Shown here: in pieces, positions 33,322 to 41,933 of the stretch
Layout: every line of letters starts with the position of its first letter
Numbering within the stretch: position 1 is the stretch's first letter
Assembly: GCA_026705025.1 (NCBI GenBank)
Contig: JAPPBN010000022.1
Location: 31,449 to 95,448, forward strand
From: Bin125 sp026705025
GTDB taxonomy: Bacteria; Chloroflexota; Dehalococcoidia; Bin125
Direction of reading: 5' to 3'
Length of the DNA stretch: 64,000 bases
Translations under genes and position numbers: made by a program
Notes under the pieces: generated by a model
What the model was told of the DNA's origin: nothing
Database searches by the model: none
What the model saw: only the letters and a program-made list of their open reading frames with translations

Positions 33322-35064
33322 TCAGGAGCTGCCTTCGACCTGCACAGTCACAATGTCGACCCCGTGGAACTTCTGGTGCCGCACGGCGGATGCGTGGTAC
33401 CAGAGCAGGCGTAGTGAGAGGTCGTCGGCTGTGGGAACTGGCGCTTCATCAGTCAAGTAGGCAAGTTGATCCTCGATGTTCTCCTGGCGCGTCGTGGCGA
33501 CGAATTCCAGTTCAACCATCCCGGTCTGGGGCCGGGCGACGATGACCAAGCGCGGCCGTTGGGCGTCTTCGCCGGCTGCATCCTCCTGTCTCAACAGGGT
33601 GGCCAGCGTCTCTTCGCCGGCCGAGCGCAAACGGAGCGTGGAGGCATCGTCCCAGCCCAGCCTGATCGCCAGCGCGGCGAGAAAGTTGTCAATCGCCGGA
33701 AGCGAGGCCATGTCCAGCGCCACCTCAAGACGCGAGCGTCGTGAACCCATCACTTCCAGCATCAGCGTCATGACGATCGCAACGATGGCGCCGATTGTCA
33801 CGCCGTTGCCGATCAAAGCGCCGATCTCCTCGCCGAAGAGATCGCTCATGAGCGGGTGGCCATGCAAGCCGAGGCCCAGAGCGCTGGCGAGCGCGACCAC
33901 CAGCACTCGCCGGGGGTCGAGTCCGTCGCGCAAGATTGTTTGCCAGCCGCTGACGAACAGCATCCCCATCGCAAGCATCAGGAAGGCGCCGACCACCGGC
34001 CCCGGGATCGTTAGCAGGATCGCGGCAAACTTCGAGAAGAACGCCAGGAACAGGATCACAACCGCCACGCCGATCCCGACCCGTCGGGCGGCGACGCCGG
34101 TGAGATTGATCAGCGAGAGACTATAGGAGGAATTGGCCATCGGCGGCAGCGTGCTCGAGAGACCAGCCATCAGCATTCCGATGCCGTTGACGCTGACGAT
34201 GCCCTGGATCCGGCGGAAGTCGATTGCCCGGGGCCGTCGCCGAGAATTCTGTTGGATCACAATCCCGTCGCTAATCGTTTTCAGACCCAGTACGAGGGTG
34301 AGAATCGCGAACGACGGTAAGAGCGCCCAGAATTCGACATCAGGACTGAGTTCAAAGCCGAGATCGGGCAGGTCGGGAACGCCGAACCAAGCGGCGCTGG
34401 CAATTCGATCGCCGTCGAGCACGCCGAATGCGGCCGCAACCGCGCAGCCGATCGCCAGGCTGATAAACGGCGCGATCAATCGCCAGCGACCCGTTGCCCG
34501 GAGGGTCACGATGACAGAAGCGAGCAAGGTTATGACAGCGATGGCTGGTCCGGCGCCGACCGACGCGCCATCGGGCAGATCCTGGACGCTATCGAAGGCA
34601 ATCGGCAGGACGCTGACCGCGATCAGCATCGTGACCGTCCCGGAGACGACCGGCGTGATGATGCGGCGCAGGATTGGCAACCACCAGGCAAGCGCGATTT
34701 GTACCAGGCTGCAGATCACGAGCAGGCTGGCGAAGATCTCCGGACCGCCAGCCGAAACGGCCGAGACCGTAATCGCGATGAACATCGCGGCTGGCCAGGT
34801 GAGCACAATGTGCCCGGCGCCGAATCGGTGAAACTGAAACGCCTGCAGCGCTGTAACCGCGGCGCAGATCAGCATGGCGGCGAAGACACCCCAGGTGAGC
34901 CAGGTGTCGTCAAGCCCGGAGGCGCGAAACGCGATGACTACATTCAGGACCGTCGGCGCGAGAACCAGTACGGCACCCTGAAATCCAACCGTCAGGGTGA
35001 CGGTCGGAGGACAGGCCTCCTCGGGCTCGAATTGGATCGGCTGGTCGGCGCTACGGGCAGTCAT
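33322..35064 (-). CDS. Nucleobase-type permease fused to a HATPase-like tail
   Basis: A 580-residue protein. Residues 20-450 form a xanthine/uracil permease-like (NCS2) transporter with many hydrophobic helices, including LTWPAAMFIAITVSAVSAG and MANSSYSLSLINLTGVAARR. The final 120 residues are soluble: LRLRSAGEETLATLL, a RPRLVIVARPQTGMVELEFV strand and LRLLWYHASAVRHQKF. This resembles the ATPase fold of anti-sigma or histidine kinases (RsbW/SpoIIAB type), although the ATP-binding motifs are not complete. Substrate is unknown; sulfate or nucleobase transport are both possible given the family. It is adjacent to, but separated from, the Anbu operon by 55 nt on the same strand. Confidence 0.75.
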   Translation of the reverse strand: MTARSADQPIQFEPEEACPPTVTLTVGFQGAVLVLAPTVLNVVIAFRASGLDDTWLTWGVFAAMLICAAVTALQAFQFHRFGAGHIVLTWPAAMFIAITVSAVSAGGPEIFASLLVICSLVQIALAWWLPILRRIITPVVSGTVTMLIAVSVLPIAFDSVQDLPDGASVGAGPAIAVITLLASVIVTLRATGRWRLIAPFISLAIGCAVAAAFGVLDGDRIASAAWFGVPDLPDLGFELSPDVEFWALLPSFAILTLVLGLKTISDGIVIQQNSRRRPRAIDFRRIQGIVSVNGIGMLMAGLSSTLPPMANSSYSLSLINLTGVAARRVGIGVAVVILFLAFFSKFAAILLTIPGPVVGAFLMLAMGMLFVSGWQTILRDGLDPRRVLVVALASALGLGLHGHPLMSDLFGEEIGALIGNGVTIGAIVAIVMTLMLEVMGSRRSRLEVALDMASLPAIDNFLAALAIRLGWDDASTLRLRSAGEETLATLLRQEDAAGEDAQRPRLVIVARPQTGMVELEFVATTRQENIEDQLAYLTDEAPVPTADDLSLRLLWYHASAVRHQKFHGVDIVTVQVEGSS

Positions 35065-35179
35065 CTGATGAAGAGCGTACGGCTAGGCGGCCGTCTCAAG
35101 GTGAGTACGCGAGGCAACTGTCTACGCTTGTGGCTGACGGACCTCGCCCACAGCCTCCGGACAAGGGATTGGCCACGAC

Positions 35180-36064
35180 ATGGACCCAGTAGACAGCTCG
35201 CTCTTCAACCTCGAAGGAAAATCGGCGCTGATTGTCGGGGGTGGTGAGGGCATCAGCCTGAGCACAGCGCGACTGCTGGCCCAGGAAGGCTGCGGCATCG
35301 CGGTGGCCGATATCGACGCCGGGCGAGCGATTCACGTGGCCGCCGAGGTCGATCTGCTCGGCCAGCCGTCGGTTTCATTCGCCGCTGACATGCTGGACGA
35401 CGTCCAGGTCGCGACCGTCTTCGAACGCGCAGAACAGGAACTGGGCGGCATCGACCTGTTGGTCACGATCATCGGCCAGGGATCGTTCAATCCGATCACC
35501 GACATGACGACGGCGCAGTGGGACCGCGATCACCGAATGAACCTGCGCTACTTCTTCCTCAACGCTCAACTGGTCGCCCGATCGATGATCGCGCGCGGCG
35601 CGCCGGGCAGCATCGTCTGCATCTCATCGGTCGAAGGGATGCAGTCGGCGCCCAATCACGCGTCGTACGGCGCCGCCAAGGCGGGCCTGATCAACCTCGT
35701 ACGCAGCATGGCCGTCGAGCTGGCCCCGCATCATATTCGCGTCAACTCGGTCGCGCCGGGCAGCATCGCGACGCCGCGAATTCCGGCTTCGCCCGAGCGT
35801 GTGAAGCGAACCGCGGAAGGACTGATCCCGTTCAAGCGCCTGGGTACGACGGATGAGGTCGCCAAGGCAGTGCTGTTCCTGCTCTCCGACATGGCCAGCT
35901 ACGTCACCGGACACACATTGCTGGTCGACGGCGGTTGGATGTCCGCCAATACGATTGGCGTGCCGCCGATTCCAGAGGGAGGCGTGCTGGACGCGCGAAA
36001 GCGGCCGTCCTGGTCGGGTCTCGGTCGGGAGGGCGAGATGAAGGGCCAGATGAAGACCGGTTAG
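35180..36064 (+). CDS. Short-chain dehydrogenase/reductase
   Basis: A 294-residue SDR. The nucleotide-binding loop is GGGEGISLSTARLLA, an altered form of TGxxxGIG. The active-site region has CISSVEG and YGAAKAGLINL with the Tyr-x-x-x-Lys pair, and SVAPGSI then YVTGHTLLVDGGW. The C-terminus is longer than usual by about 30 residues. The ATG at 35180 lies in a 115-nt divergent region. Substrate is unknown. Confidence 0.9.
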   Translation: MDPVDSSLFNLEGKSALIVGGGEGISLSTARLLAQEGCGIAVADIDAGRAIHVAAEVDLLGQPSVSFAADMLDDVQVATVFERAEQELGGIDLLVTIIGQGSFNPITDMTTAQWDRDHRMNLRYFFLNAQLVARSMIARGAPGSIVCISSVEGMQSAPNHASYGAAKAGLINLVRSMAVELAPHHIRVNSVAPGSIATPRIPASPERVKRTAEGLIPFKRLGTTDEVAKAVLFLLSDMASYVTGHTLLVDGGWMSANTIGVPPIPEGGVLDARKRPSWSGLGREGEMKGQMKTG

Positions 36065-36068
36065 CGGG

Positions 36069-36467
36069 CTAGTGCGAGGGAGAGCCGAGGTAGCTGGAGC
36101 GGAACTTAACGCCCCAGTGGCCATCCTGGTTGGTGACGATCCAGAGCGTGTCGAACTTGTGATACACCGTGCCGTCGGCGCGGCAGCGATGATTGACCAG
36201 CGCGCAATGCGCCTTGTCAGGTCCCTGCTGCACGACTTCCATCGACACCGTGTCGGTGTGATCCCAGCCCTCGGCCTCGAGTCGTGATTGTCCGCGTCGG
36301 CTGATCTCCGCGAACTCCTCGGGCGTCTCAATCGTCGTGAAGACGCCGCTCCAGAGCCGGACGTGCGGATAGTTGAGGGCAGCGGCCAGCCGTTCGTGGT
36401 CCTGAGCGTTGAACGCATCCTGGAACGCGTCCACCGCCGCCCTGGCGTGTTCAGTGATGTCGGACAT
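36069..36467 (-). CDS. SnoaL/NTF2-like protein
   Basis: A 132-residue protein with the NTF2-like fold pattern: a helical start (AVDAFQDAFNAQDHERLAAAL), then HVRLWSGVF, HTDTVSMEVV and a Trp-rich C-terminal strand (TLWIVTNQDGHWGVKF). The ATG at 36467 follows GGGGGAGG. Such proteins may be small isomerases, hydrolases or binding proteins. It is convergent with the SDR at 35180, with 4 nt between the stops. Confidence 0.8.
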   Translation of the reverse strand: MSDITEHARAAVDAFQDAFNAQDHERLAAALNYPHVRLWSGVFTTIETPEEFAEISRRGQSRLEAEGWDHTDTVSMEVVQQGPDKAHCALVNHRCRADGTVYHKFDTLWIVTNQDGHWGVKFRSSYLGSPSH

Positions 36468-36565
36468 CTGGGCCTCCCCCGGGGAACACTGGCGCGTGGT
36501 CGATGCGCCGCACACCAACAGTAGTCTGCGAATGAACCGACGCGATTCAACAAGGAGACAGTCCG

Positions 36566-37540
36566 ATGGCTATTCCCGCACTCGACATCGAGGCGCATTT
36601 GGACGCCGAGCATCTGGCAGTGCTCGAGGCTATGCCGCTGCGCCTGGATTTGTCCGACATCCCAGCCACACGCGCCAGCCTGGCTGAGCTCGGCGCGGCG
36701 CTGCTGGGCGCCCCGATGCCCGACGGCGTCACTGTCGAGGATCACAAGGCCCCGGGACCGGAGGGCGCGCCGGACGTGATGGTTCGCACCTATCGTCCTG
36801 CCTCGCTGCCCGCCAATGCGCCCGCGTTGTACTGGATCCATGGCGGCGGCATGGTGCTCGGCGATGTGGCGATGAACGACCCGTATTGCGCGGGCATCGC
36901 CGACGAACTGAATGTGCTGGTCGCCTCCGTCGAGTACCGGCTGGCGCCTGAGCATCCATTTCCCGCGCCGATCGAGGACTGCTACGCCGGCTTGCGCTGG
37001 TTTGCCTCGGCCGCTGACAGGCTCGGCGTTGATCGCAGTCGCATCGCGATTGGCGGCGGCAGCGCCGGTGGCGGGCTGGCGGCCGGTCTGGCGCTCGTAG
37101 CGCGCGACCGTGGCGAGGTCGAAGTGTGCTTCCAGCTCTTGGTCTTTCCAATGTTGGACGACCGCAACGCGACACGCAGCAGTCACGCGATCGCAGATGC
37201 GCGTGTCTGGAACCGAGCCGCGAACCTCGCCGGATGGAACGCGTACCTCGAGGGCAATGCCGGCGGCGATGATGTTTCTCCGTATGCCGCGCCGTCCCGA
37301 GCGACTGATCTGACCGGACTGCCGCCCGCCTACATCAACGTTGGGACACTCGATCTCTTCCTCGACGAGGACATCGCGTATGCCCAGGCCCTCCTCGCTG
37401 CCAATGTGCCGACTGAGCTGCGCGTCTATCCGGGCGCATTTCATGGCTCAAATGCCATGGTTCCGGACGCAGAGATTTCCCGGCGCTGGAACAGTGACGA
37501 ACGCTCGGCGCTCGACCGCGCGCTCAACGGACCCCGCTGA
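36566..37540 (+). CDS. Alpha/beta hydrolase, HSL-type esterase
   Basis: A 324-residue esterase of the hormone-sensitive-lipase group. The oxyanion motif is YWIHGGGMVLGD near residue 92, the nucleophile is in IAIGGGSAGGGLAA, the acid in GTLDLFLDEDIAYA and the histidine in YPGAFHGSNAM. VEYRLAPEHPFPAPIEDCYAG is a further family mark. The ATG at 36566 follows AAGGAGACAGTCC. It would hydrolyse short acyl esters; the natural substrate is unknown. Confidence 0.93.
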   Translation: MAIPALDIEAHLDAEHLAVLEAMPLRLDLSDIPATRASLAELGAALLGAPMPDGVTVEDHKAPGPEGAPDVMVRTYRPASLPANAPALYWIHGGGMVLGDVAMNDPYCAGIADELNVLVASVEYRLAPEHPFPAPIEDCYAGLRWFASAADRLGVDRSRIAIGGGSAGGGLAAGLALVARDRGEVEVCFQLLVFPMLDDRNATRSSHAIADARVWNRAANLAGWNAYLEGNAGGDDVSPYAAPSRATDLTGLPPAYINVGTLDLFLDEDIAYAQALLAANVPTELRVYPGAFHGSNAMVPDAEISRRWNSDERSALDRALNGPR

Positions 37541-37590
37541 GCGGACGCTGCAAGTCTCGTCATCGACAGCCACACACGGAGGCGGCACCC

Positions 37591-38628
37591 ATGGAATGTG
37601 GAACGTTCCTGTTGCTTCAATCCCCGGGCGGACAAGATCATGCCGAGGTGTTCGCGCGGGCCACGGAGATGACCCAGGCTGCGGACCGGCTCGGGTTCGA
37701 CAGCGTCTGGTGCGCGGAGCATCACTTCTCGACCTACGGCTACCTGTCGCGTCCGCTGATGTTCGCGATGCACCTGGCCGCCCAGACTGAGCGGATCCGC
37801 GTGGGCTCCGCCGTCGTCGTATTGCCGCTGCATCATCCGCTGGTCGTCGCCGAGGAGATCGCCACCGCCGACCTGCTCAGCGGCGGGCGGCTCGATGTCG
37901 GTCTGGGACGCGGCTATCAGAAGTACGAGTTCGAGCGGCTGGGACACACACTGGATGAGAGCCGCGAACGCTTCGACGAATCGGTCGACATCCTGCTCAA
38001 GGCGTTCGAGGGCAAGCCGTTTGCTCACGAGGGCAAGCACTACTGCTTCGACGAGACCAGCATCTTCCCGATGCCGGTGCAACGGCCGCACCCGCCGTTC
38101 TGGATGGTGGGTCAGAGTCCTGAATCGATCGTGGCCACGGCGAAACGGGGATTCAATCTGATCTCCGGCGGCTTCGGCATTCCAATCGAGCGGTTGGCAG
38201 AGTTCCGCCAGACGTTCGACCGGGCGATTCCGGATCCGGCGCAGCGAGACTCGATCAGAGTCAGCACCCAGCGTCCCGTCTACGTGACCCACGACGAATC
38301 CGAGCTGCCCGATATTGTCGAGCAGGCCCGCTGGAACATGCGCGTCACCCTCAGCCTGCGGCAGGGCCTGGCGCGGGTCGAACACGGCCGAGCCGTGGCG
38401 ATTCCCTTCGACGAAGAACCGAGCGTCGAGGACCTGCTGGACCGCTACTTCGTGGTCGGCACGCCCGACACCTGCATCGCTAAGATCAAGCAACTGCGCG
38501 AGGTCATGGGCATCGACCATTTCAACGCCAACTTCTGGTTCGGCGATCTCTCGCAGAGGCAGATTTTGAAGTCCATGAACCTGTTCGCCGAGGAGGTCTT
38601 GCCGCTGATGAAGTCGGGCGAGATCTAA
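37591..38628 (+). CDS. LLM-class flavin-dependent monooxygenase-like protein
   Basis: A 345-residue bacterial-luciferase-like protein. Motifs are AADRLGFDSVWCAEHHFSTYG, IRVGSAVVVLPLHHPLVVAEE and GGRLDVGLGRGYQKYEFE, typical of luciferase-type monooxygenases. The ATG at 37591 follows CGGAGGCGG. Its stop overlaps the convergent SDR stop at 38625-38628. It probably uses reduced flavin and oxygen; substrate unknown. Confidence 0.9.
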   Translation: MECGTFLLLQSPGGQDHAEVFARATEMTQAADRLGFDSVWCAEHHFSTYGYLSRPLMFAMHLAAQTERIRVGSAVVVLPLHHPLVVAEEIATADLLSGGRLDVGLGRGYQKYEFERLGHTLDESRERFDESVDILLKAFEGKPFAHEGKHYCFDETSIFPMPVQRPHPPFWMVGQSPESIVATAKRGFNLISGGFGIPIERLAEFRQTFDRAIPDPAQRDSIRVSTQRPVYVTHDESELPDIVEQARWNMRVTLSLRQGLARVEHGRAVAIPFDEEPSVEDLLDRYFVVGTPDTCIAKIKQLREVMGIDHFNANFWFGDLSQRQILKSMNLFAEEVLPLMKSGEI

Positions 38629-39410
38629 GCGCCGCCGGTCACGTCGATCGTGACGCCGGTGACGAAGTCGGCGTGGGACGAGGCGAGGAAGCAGACCACG
38701 TTGGCCTGGTCGATTGGTTCGGCGATGCGGCGCAGCGGGGTCCCCGCGAGCACCTGTCGGCGCTGCTCATCGGAGCGGTTCTGCCAATGGCGGCGGATCC
38801 GGTTGGTCAAAGTGGCCGACGGTGCAATCGCGTTGACATTGATCCCGGACGGCCCGAGCTCCAGCGCCAGCTTGGTCGTCATGGCGATGATCCCGCCCTT
38901 GGCCGCTGAGTAGGCGCTGGAACTGGTGGCGCTCTTGCCGCGCCCGGCGATCGAGGCGAAGTTGACGATCTTGCCGTTGCCCTGTCGCTTCATGTGCGGA
39001 ACCACCGCGTTGCAAAAGAGGAACGTGCCGCTGAGGTTGAAGTCGAGCACCCGCTGCCACTCTTCCACGGTCAGCTCGTCGACCGTCGCGCCCGCGTTGG
39101 CGATGATCGTCGAGCCGCCGACGCCGTTGACCAGGATGTCGACTCGGCCGTACCGATCGACCACATCGGCGACGACCGCATGCACGTCTTCCTGATTCAA
39201 CGAGTTAGCGCAGTAGGCGAGGTGCTCGCCGCCTCCGGCCTCGGCGAGCGCTGCCATGGCGCCGTCGAGCAATTCCTGGTTGATGTCGACGGCGGCGACG
39301 GTGCCGCCCTCGGCGGCGATGATCTCGGCGCTGGCGCGGCAGATCCCGTCGGCAGCGCCGGAGATCAGCGCGACCTTGCCGCGGAAACGAGCGAATGATT
39401 GATCGGGCAT
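38625..39410 (-). CDS. Short-chain dehydrogenase/reductase (FabG-like)
   Basis: A 261-residue SDR. It has VALISGAADGICRASAEIIA as the cofactor loop (TGxxxGIG replaced by SGAADGIC), NGVGG, the active-site serine region VNFASIAGRG, YSAAKGGIIAMT with Tyr and Lys, and VTIDVTGGA at the end. The ATG at 39410 follows AGGAATTGCA; an open extension to 39875 is only an overlap with the neighbouring gene. It lies next to an enoyl-CoA hydratase-like gene and may act in fatty or aromatic acid breakdown. Confidence 0.92.
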   Translation of the reverse strand: MPDQSFARFRGKVALISGAADGICRASAEIIAAEGGTVAAVDINQELLDGAMAALAEAGGGEHLAYCANSLNQEDVHAVVADVVDRYGRVDILVNGVGGSTIIANAGATVDELTVEEWQRVLDFNLSGTFLFCNAVVPHMKRQGNGKIVNFASIAGRGKSATSSSAYSAAKGGIIAMTTKLALELGPSGINVNAIAPSATLTNRIRRHWQNRSDEQRRQVLAGTPLRRIAEPIDQANVVCFLASSHADFVTGVTIDVTGGA

Positions 39411-39451
39411 TGCAATTCCTCCAGTGGACATCGATCGAATGGCCTTGAGCG

Positions 39452-40309
39452 CTAGCGGCCCGCGAAGTCCGGTTCGCGGCGCTCGCGCAGCGCGGCGCGC
39501 GCCTCTTCGGCGTCTTCGGACGTGGCCAGTATCGGCGACGCGTTGGAGGTCAGCACGGCGGTGGTCTCCAACGTGCTGTCCATCGCGGCGCGGATGACGC
39601 GCTTGTTGATCCAGGTGACCAGCGGCGGATTGCGCATGATTCGCGCGCACAAGGCGCGAACCTCGTCTTCCAGCTCGTCCGACGGCACGATCCGGTTGAG
39701 CACGCCCCACTCCGCGGCCGTCGGGCCGTCGAGATGGCCGGTGAATGAGAATTCCAACGCGCGGCCAAGCCCGGCCAGTCGGGTCAGATGGTATGCGCCG
39801 CCGTTCTCGATGATCTGACCGACCTGCTGGTAGGCGATGAAGCGCGTCTTCTCGCTGCCGTAGCGGATGTCGCACTGCAGCGCCATGTCCATGCCGAAAC
39901 CGGCCGCGACCCCATTGACCATCGCGACCGTCGGCTTGCGTACATAGGAGATATCTCGCATCAGCTTGGTCAGGCCGTAGTAGAACCGCTGCCGGGTCGC
40001 GTCGAGGCCGCCCGCCTCGTAGGGCGCGTTGCCGAGATAGTTGTCGTTCGGCTCGAAGTCGCCCAGATCGGAGCCGCGCACATCTGCACCGGCGCAGAAT
40101 CCCCGACCGACGCCGGTCAGGACGATCACCTTGACGTCGGGATCGTCGTCTCCGGCGCGCATGTACTCGCCGACCTTGGCCAGCGTGCCGGTCCGCTCTG
40201 CGCCGCCAACGGCGGCGTTGAGCTTCTCGGGGCGGTTGAACTTGATCCAGAGGATCCCGCTGTCCTCCTTCTCGTACAGGAGATAGGGGACGTGCTCGAG
40301 CTGCTGCAT
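39452..40309 (-). CDS. Enoyl-CoA hydratase/isomerase family protein
   Basis: A 285-residue crotonase-fold protein. ILWIKFNRPEKLNAA, VIVLTGVGRGFCAGADVRG (oxyanion loop) and AMVNGVAAGFGMDMALQCDI are typical; WGVLNRIVPSDELEDEV follows. The ATG at 40309 lies 5 nt after AGGAGGAT, so upstream frame sequence to 40585 is excluded. It is transcribed ahead of the SDR at 38625, suggesting a small catabolic unit. Substrate is not predictable. Confidence 0.93.
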   Translation of the reverse strand: MQQLEHVPYLLYEKEDSGILWIKFNRPEKLNAAVGGAERTGTLAKVGEYMRAGDDDPDVKVIVLTGVGRGFCAGADVRGSDLGDFEPNDNYLGNAPYEAGGLDATRQRFYYGLTKLMRDISYVRKPTVAMVNGVAAGFGMDMALQCDIRYGSEKTRFIAYQQVGQIIENGGAYHLTRLAGLGRALEFSFTGHLDGPTAAEWGVLNRIVPSDELEDEVRALCARIMRNPPLVTWINKRVIRAAMDSTLETTAVLTSNASPILATSEDAEEARAALRERREPDFAGR

Positions 40310-40412
40310 CGGATCCTCCTTCGGAAGGGCTTGAACGTCTTGCGCTGGTGGACTCGCGACGAGACTAGCGCCCCGCAGAGAAGGAATGAGGAGGAGTCGG
40401 CAGAGTGTCCTG

Positions 40413-41759
40413 CTAGTCGAGCACCGCGACCGATGCGCCGCGGCCTTCGAGCGCTTCCCGCATGCGTCGACGTTCAACCGCCTCCACACGTTTGGGGAAC
40501 CGGACGAACAGGGCCAGTGGGGCCATGCAGACGACGACCATGCCCAGGTAGAGCAAGGCGTCCTCAACTGCCACGCCCTCGGCACGGAGCAGGAATCCGG
40601 CCGCGACCGCCCCGGCGTTGCCGCCCGCTCCGACGATCCCGGCCACGGCGCCCAGCGCCTTCTTGTTGATGAACGGAACCACGCCGAAAGTCGCGCCCTC
40701 AGTCATCTGCACACAGATGCTGAACACGATCAGCATCGGAACGGCGAGGATCAGCACGTCCATCCGTGAGAAGGCGATCAAAGCGATGCCTTCGAGCAGC
40801 AGCACGCTGCCCATGAACAGCGTGCGTCCGCGCAGCCCGGCACGGATGCCGAATCTGTCGGAGAGGATGCCCCCCGTCGTGCGGGCGAAGATGTTCATCA
40901 GACCGAAGAGCGAGGCGATGACGCCGGCGAGGACGATGTCGAGCCCGAAGTTGTCCTGAAAGTAGAGCGCGGCCATGCCATTGATCGTGAGCTCGATCCC
41001 GAAGCAGCCGCCGTAGATGACGAAGAGCAACCAGACCCGCGGATCGCGTGCGGCCTTGCCGAACGCACCCGGCTCTGTTTGCCTGGTCACCTTGCCCTTG
41101 GCGCGCAGCGCTTTAAAGTCGCCCTCCGGCGCGTCCTGGGTGAACCTGTAGTAGACGATACCCATCAGGAAGAGGGCGACGCCGGGAATCGCCATCGCAA
41201 CGCGCCAGCCCAGGGCATCGTTGGCGACGAAGAACAGCACGCCGGTCATCACCAATGGCATCACGAGCTGGGTCACCCCGCCGCCGAGGTTGCCCCAGCC
41301 CGCCGTCGTCGCGTTGGCGGTGCCGACCACGTTTGGCCCAAACATCACTGACGTGTGGTACTGGGTGATCACGAACGAGGCGCCGATCACGCCGATCAGC
41401 AGGCGGAAGATGACGAAGGTCTCGAAGTTCTGGGAGAGGCCGATCAGCATGACCGGGAACGAGCCGAGAATCAGCAGTCCGGTGTAGGTGCGGCGCGGTC
41501 CAACCCGGTCGAGGATCCAACCGATAGCGATCCGAGCGAAGATCGTGATGAAGACTGAGGCAATCAGCGAAGTGAATACCTGGGACTTGGTCAGGTCCAG
41601 ATCCTGACGAACCTCACCCAGAAGTGGAGCGATCCCGAACCAGCCGAAGAAACAGAGGAAAAATGCCAACCAGGTGAGATGGAAGGTGCGCATATGCGGC
41701 GAGGCGAAGCTCCTGAGCTTGATCGAGGTCGCCTTGCCGGCCAACTCATTCTGGTTCAC
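40413..41759 (-). CDS. narK: Nitrate/nitrite transporter (NarK/NasA, MFS)
   Basis: A 448-residue major facilitator with about 12 hydrophobic helices. The NNP family motifs are GWFGIAPLLGEVRQDLDLTK near the start, GASFVITQYHTSVMFGPNVV and a GWGNLGGGVTQLVMPL motif with the nitrate-signature glycines. The GTG at 41759 follows GGAGGTGCACC. It lies 174 nt downstream of the nitrate reductase gene on the same strand, so it is the nitrate importer of the assimilation cluster. Confidence 0.93.
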   Translation of the reverse strand: MNQNELAGKATSIKLRSFASPHMRTFHLTWLAFFLCFFGWFGIAPLLGEVRQDLDLTKSQVFTSLIASVFITIFARIAIGWILDRVGPRRTYTGLLILGSFPVMLIGLSQNFETFVIFRLLIGVIGASFVITQYHTSVMFGPNVVGTANATTAGWGNLGGGVTQLVMPLVMTGVLFFVANDALGWRVAMAIPGVALFLMGIVYYRFTQDAPEGDFKALRAKGKVTRQTEPGAFGKAARDPRVWLLFVIYGGCFGIELTINGMAALYFQDNFGLDIVLAGVIASLFGLMNIFARTTGGILSDRFGIRAGLRGRTLFMGSVLLLEGIALIAFSRMDVLILAVPMLIVFSICVQMTEGATFGVVPFINKKALGAVAGIVGAGGNAGAVAAGFLLRAEGVAVEDALLYLGMVVVCMAPLALFVRFPKRVEAVERRRMREALEGRGASVAVLD

Positions 41760-41933
41760 GGTGCACCTCCGCCGTCGTTCACTCAGACCAACACCGACGA
41801 CGCTACGGAGGACCAGTTACACCTTGATTTCGGCATGTTTCGGCGGAATGACATGGGCATTGCCGTCAGGTGTCACGTGGCGACGCGAACGCAGTCGTGT
41901 CAACTGGGCGACGGGAGAGGGAAGCCGTCGCGG

